A stretch of 64,000 bases of DNA from Coralloluteibacterium stylophorae (GTDB lineage: Bacteria; Pseudomonadota; Gammaproteobacteria; Xanthomonadales; Xanthomonadaceae), in NCBI RefSeq assembly GCF_018122625.2, contig NZ_JAGQFT020000011.1, positions 92,425 through 156,424 of the forward strand. Reading direction: 5' to 3'. The translations under genes were made by a program, and so were the position numbers. The notes under the pieces were generated by a model. The model had not been told where the DNA came from, made no database searches, and saw only the letters and a program-made list of their open reading frames with translations. Positions 62,294-64,000 of this stretch are shown piece after piece; positions within the stretch are counted from its first letter, which is position 1; each line of letters begins with the position of its first letter.

Positions 62294-63139
62294 TCAGTTC
62301 AGCCGGGTCGTGGAGCGGCCGGTCTCGATCAGCGCCGCACGCACCGCGTCGACGTCGTCCGCGGTCGGCGCCAGCGCGAGGTAGCGCGCGAGATCCTCGC
62401 GCGCGGCACTCGGATGCCCGAGCTTGAGGTAGGCCATGCCCCGGTCGCGCAGGCCATCGAGCGTGCCCGGGGTGAGCTTGAGCTGACGGTCGGCGCAGCG
62501 CGCGACCTTGTCCCAGGCCTCGTCCTCCGCGTACAGCGACTTCAGGTTACGCAGCATGCGCATCACGATCGCCCGGTGCGAGGCGGGCGACAGGATCTCG
62601 AACAGCAGCCCGTCGTCCGGCGCCTGCCCGCCGAGATGCGGCGTGGCGCGGCGCTTGAGTTCCTCGGCGCCGATCGAACGGCCGCGGTTGAACGGGTCCA
62701 TGACCAGGATGCCGTCGTCGACCGCGAGGCTGACGAGGAAGTGGCCAGGGAAGGACACCCCGTCGAGCGGCACGTCGAGCGCCCTCGCCACCGCGATCTG
62801 CACGAGCGCCAGCGAGAGCGGGATGCCGCGGCGCCGGTCGAAGACATCGTTGAGGTAGCTGTTGCGCGGATCGTAGTAGCGGTCGGCGTCGCCGGCGAAG
62901 CCGAGCTCCTCGAAGAGGTGGCGATTGATCGTCGCCATCCGGTCGGGCGCGCTGTCGATCGCGGCGACCTCCTCGCGCAGAGCGTCGGCGATCCGGGTGA
63001 TGCAGGCGCTGTAGACATCGGGATCGAGCGAGGGGTACTCGTCGCGCGCGATCAGCAGCGCCGTCTCCACGAGCGGGACATCGTCATCCGCGAGTGCGGC
63101 AAGCGCGTCCCAGTCGGGAAGCTTGATGCGGGTCTCCAT
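62294..63139 (-). CDS. SirB1-family protein (transglutaminase-like with TPR)
   Basis: 281 residues. The SirB1 N-terminal domain shows the conserved NSYLNDVFDRRRGIPLSLALVQIAVARALDVPLDGVSFPGHFLV; the C-terminal third holds TPR-like helices (DRGMAYLKLGHPSAAREDLARYLAL). Widely conserved, function unknown. ATG 63139 (METRIKLPDWDAL) fits the family; an in-frame ATG 48 bases earlier is less likely. Confidence 0.88.
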   Translation of the reverse strand: METRIKLPDWDALAALADDDVPLVETALLIARDEYPSLDPDVYSACITRIADALREEVAAIDSAPDRMATINRHLFEELGFAGDADRYYDPRNSYLNDVFDRRRGIPLSLALVQIAVARALDVPLDGVSFPGHFLVSLAVDDGILVMDPFNRGRSIGAEELKRRATPHLGGQAPDDGLLFEILSPASHRAIVMRMLRNLKSLYAEDEAWDKVARCADRQLKLTPGTLDGLRDRGMAYLKLGHPSAAREDLARYLALAPTADDVDAVRAALIETGRSTTRLN

Positions 63140-63197
63140 GCCGACGAATGTGGCGGCGCAGGAACGGCGAATCAAGCGCGTCCACATCCGCCGCCTT

Positions 63198-63668
63198 TCA
63201 TTCCGTGACGCGGGTCGGCGTGTCGGGGCCCAGCCCTGGCCCGAACAGCAGCTCGTCGCCCGGCTTCACCCCGAGGTCGCGGGCGACCCCCGCGTTGAGC
63301 TCCAGCACGTAGCGCGCCGGCCCCTCGCTCGGGTAGGGCGGGCAGGCGTTGCCCAGGGAGCATGCGGGAACGCCGAGCTGTGCCGACACGAGCCTGCGCT
63401 CGTCATCGAAGTAGAGGATGTCGAGGGGGATGCGGGTGTTCTTCATCCAGTACGCCTGCGGCTCCTCCTGCTCATGGATGAAGAGCATCCCGTGGCCGGG
63501 GGCCATGTCGTGCCGGAACATCAGCCCCTGGGCGCGCGCCGCGTCGTCGTTGGCGACCTCGACGGTGAAGCGCTGGTCGTGCAGCTCCACCCACGGCTCG
63601 CTGGCACAGCCGCTGCTGGCTAGGCAGGCACACACAGTGAGGAGCGACATCGGCAGGCGGCGGATCAT
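63198..63668 (-). CDS. DUF192 lipoprotein
   Basis: 156 residues with a lipoprotein-type signal (MSLLTVCACLASSGC). DUF192 pattern: FTVEVANDDAARAQGLMFRHDMAPGHGMLFIHEQEEPQAYWMKNTRIPLDILYFDDERRLV and GPARYVLELNAG near the end. Function unknown. The gene is separated from SirB1 by 58 bases on the same strand; upstream, toward the right edge, begins the rRNA-type promoter region. Confidence 0.88.
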   Translation of the reverse strand: MIRRLPMSLLTVCACLASSGCASEPWVELHDQRFTVEVANDDAARAQGLMFRHDMAPGHGMLFIHEQEEPQAYWMKNTRIPLDILYFDDERRLVSAQLGVPACSLGNACPPYPSEGPARYVLELNAGVARDLGVKPGDELLFGPGLGPDTPTRVTE

Positions 63669-64000
63669 CGGATCTCCAGGGGGGCGTGAAAAAGTTGTGT
63701 CGAAGGGCTGGCGCGACGGCGCCGGGCCTGGCTATACTAGCCGGCCGCTCACGAGGCGGGCGCCGGCATCAGCCGGCGGGGTCGAGAAGAAAAAATTCTT
63801 CGAAACCTGTTGACGAGCCGCCAACCTCATGTATGATGAGCGGCTCACCGGGGCGAGACACTCCGGTCCGGAACGGGAAGCGAGATGCTCCCAAGTGGTT
63901 GTTCCGGAAGATCTTTGACAGTGTGCGCAGGTGACTTGTGCGGGCGTCTGGCGGATGGATGAATCGTCCATCTTGCAGAGCTCGACCAAGTCGACAACAG
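63669..64000. other. Upstream and leader region of an rRNA operon (runs off window)
   Basis: 332 bases without a protein gene. From left: a 13-base palindrome GGCTA-tac-TAGCC (63730-63742) containing a TATACT box; an A-tract hairpin GAAGAA-AAAA-TTCTTC (63786-63801) in UP-element position; a strong promoter (63810-63837); and a leader with a boxA-like AGATCTTTGACA (63909-63920). The layout and the GTGCGCAGGTGACTTGTGCG stretch after boxA match rrn leaders. The 16S gene would start beyond 64000. Confidence 0.7.
63810..63837 (+). promoter_or_regulatory. rRNA-type promoter with UP element
   Basis: -35 TTGACG (63810-63815), 16-base spacer, -10 TATGAT (63832-63837), GC-rich discriminator after it. 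The 16-base spacer and the upstream A-rich tract are typical of rrn P1 promoters under stringent control. Confidence 0.75.

Overview
The window is very GC-rich, densely coded chromosomal DNA that fits a Xanthomonadaceae (Lysobacteraceae) gammaproteobacterium of the Lysobacter/Luteimonas kind. This rests on gene content and order (mpl, rubredoxin-thiE-hemL, Gum-like exopolysaccharide genes, a TonB-receptor carbohydrate locus, PPi-type phosphofructokinase with a membrane pyrophosphatase), on CRP/Clp-type operators and on GGGAATC-type intergenic repeats. No transposase, integrase, CRISPR array, tRNA or rRNA body is visible. The right edge stops inside the promoter/leader of what looks like an rRNA operon.

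Region 1 (1-14.0 kb) is a carbohydrate-utilisation locus. It holds the end of a TonB-dependent receptor, a ThuA-like protein, a sialidase-fold lipoprotein, two GH43 enzymes, a Tat-exported GH95 enzyme, a CE12-like acetylesterase, a Tat-exported carboxylesterase and a sugar-porter MFS permease. The set suits an acetylated, arabinose/xylose- and fucose/galactose-decorated plant glycan (pectin side chains or xyloglucan). A LacI-type operator candidate lies between the divergent permease and second GH43 gene. An Asp/Asn beta-hydroxylase-like gene translationally coupled to a sulfotransferase follows (14.0-16.0 kb).

Region 2 (16.0-30.2 kb) is a complete minus-strand branched-chain amino acid operon: ilvL leader peptide with attenuator, then ilvD-ilvC-ilvG-ilvM-ilvE-leuA-leuC-leuD-leuB. 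Two paralogous REC-like/HDOD genes bracket it. The leuA 3' end is built from a G-rich repeat that can fold with its inverted copy.

Region 3 (30.3-41.3 kb) holds a pyrophosphate module on the minus strand (pfp, a frameshifted SIR2-like gene, hppA, ppa), then adk, mpl, a Lon-N-domain protein, an SDR, a voltage-gated K+ channel with a zinc-ribbon tail, and argD.

Region 4 (41.5-60.0 kb) is a Wzx/Wzy-type exopolysaccharide locus: cpsB-like phosphatase, wza/gumB, wzc/gumC, a J-domain protein, wbaP/gumD, GT4, wzy, wzx, GT2, GT4, a degenerate HAD-like protein reading in frame into phosphomannomutase, galE and manC/xanB, closed by a strong terminator. Both blocks start with TGTGA-N6-TCAC(A/C) boxes, the consensus of the c-di-GMP-responsive regulator Clp. 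Region 5 (60.0-64.0 kb) has hemL, thiE, rubredoxin, a SirB1-like protein and a DUF192 lipoprotein, then the rRNA-type promoter.

Coding calls come from reading translated frames and motifs by eye; no database search was possible. Most long antisense open frames here are artefacts of high GC and were left out.
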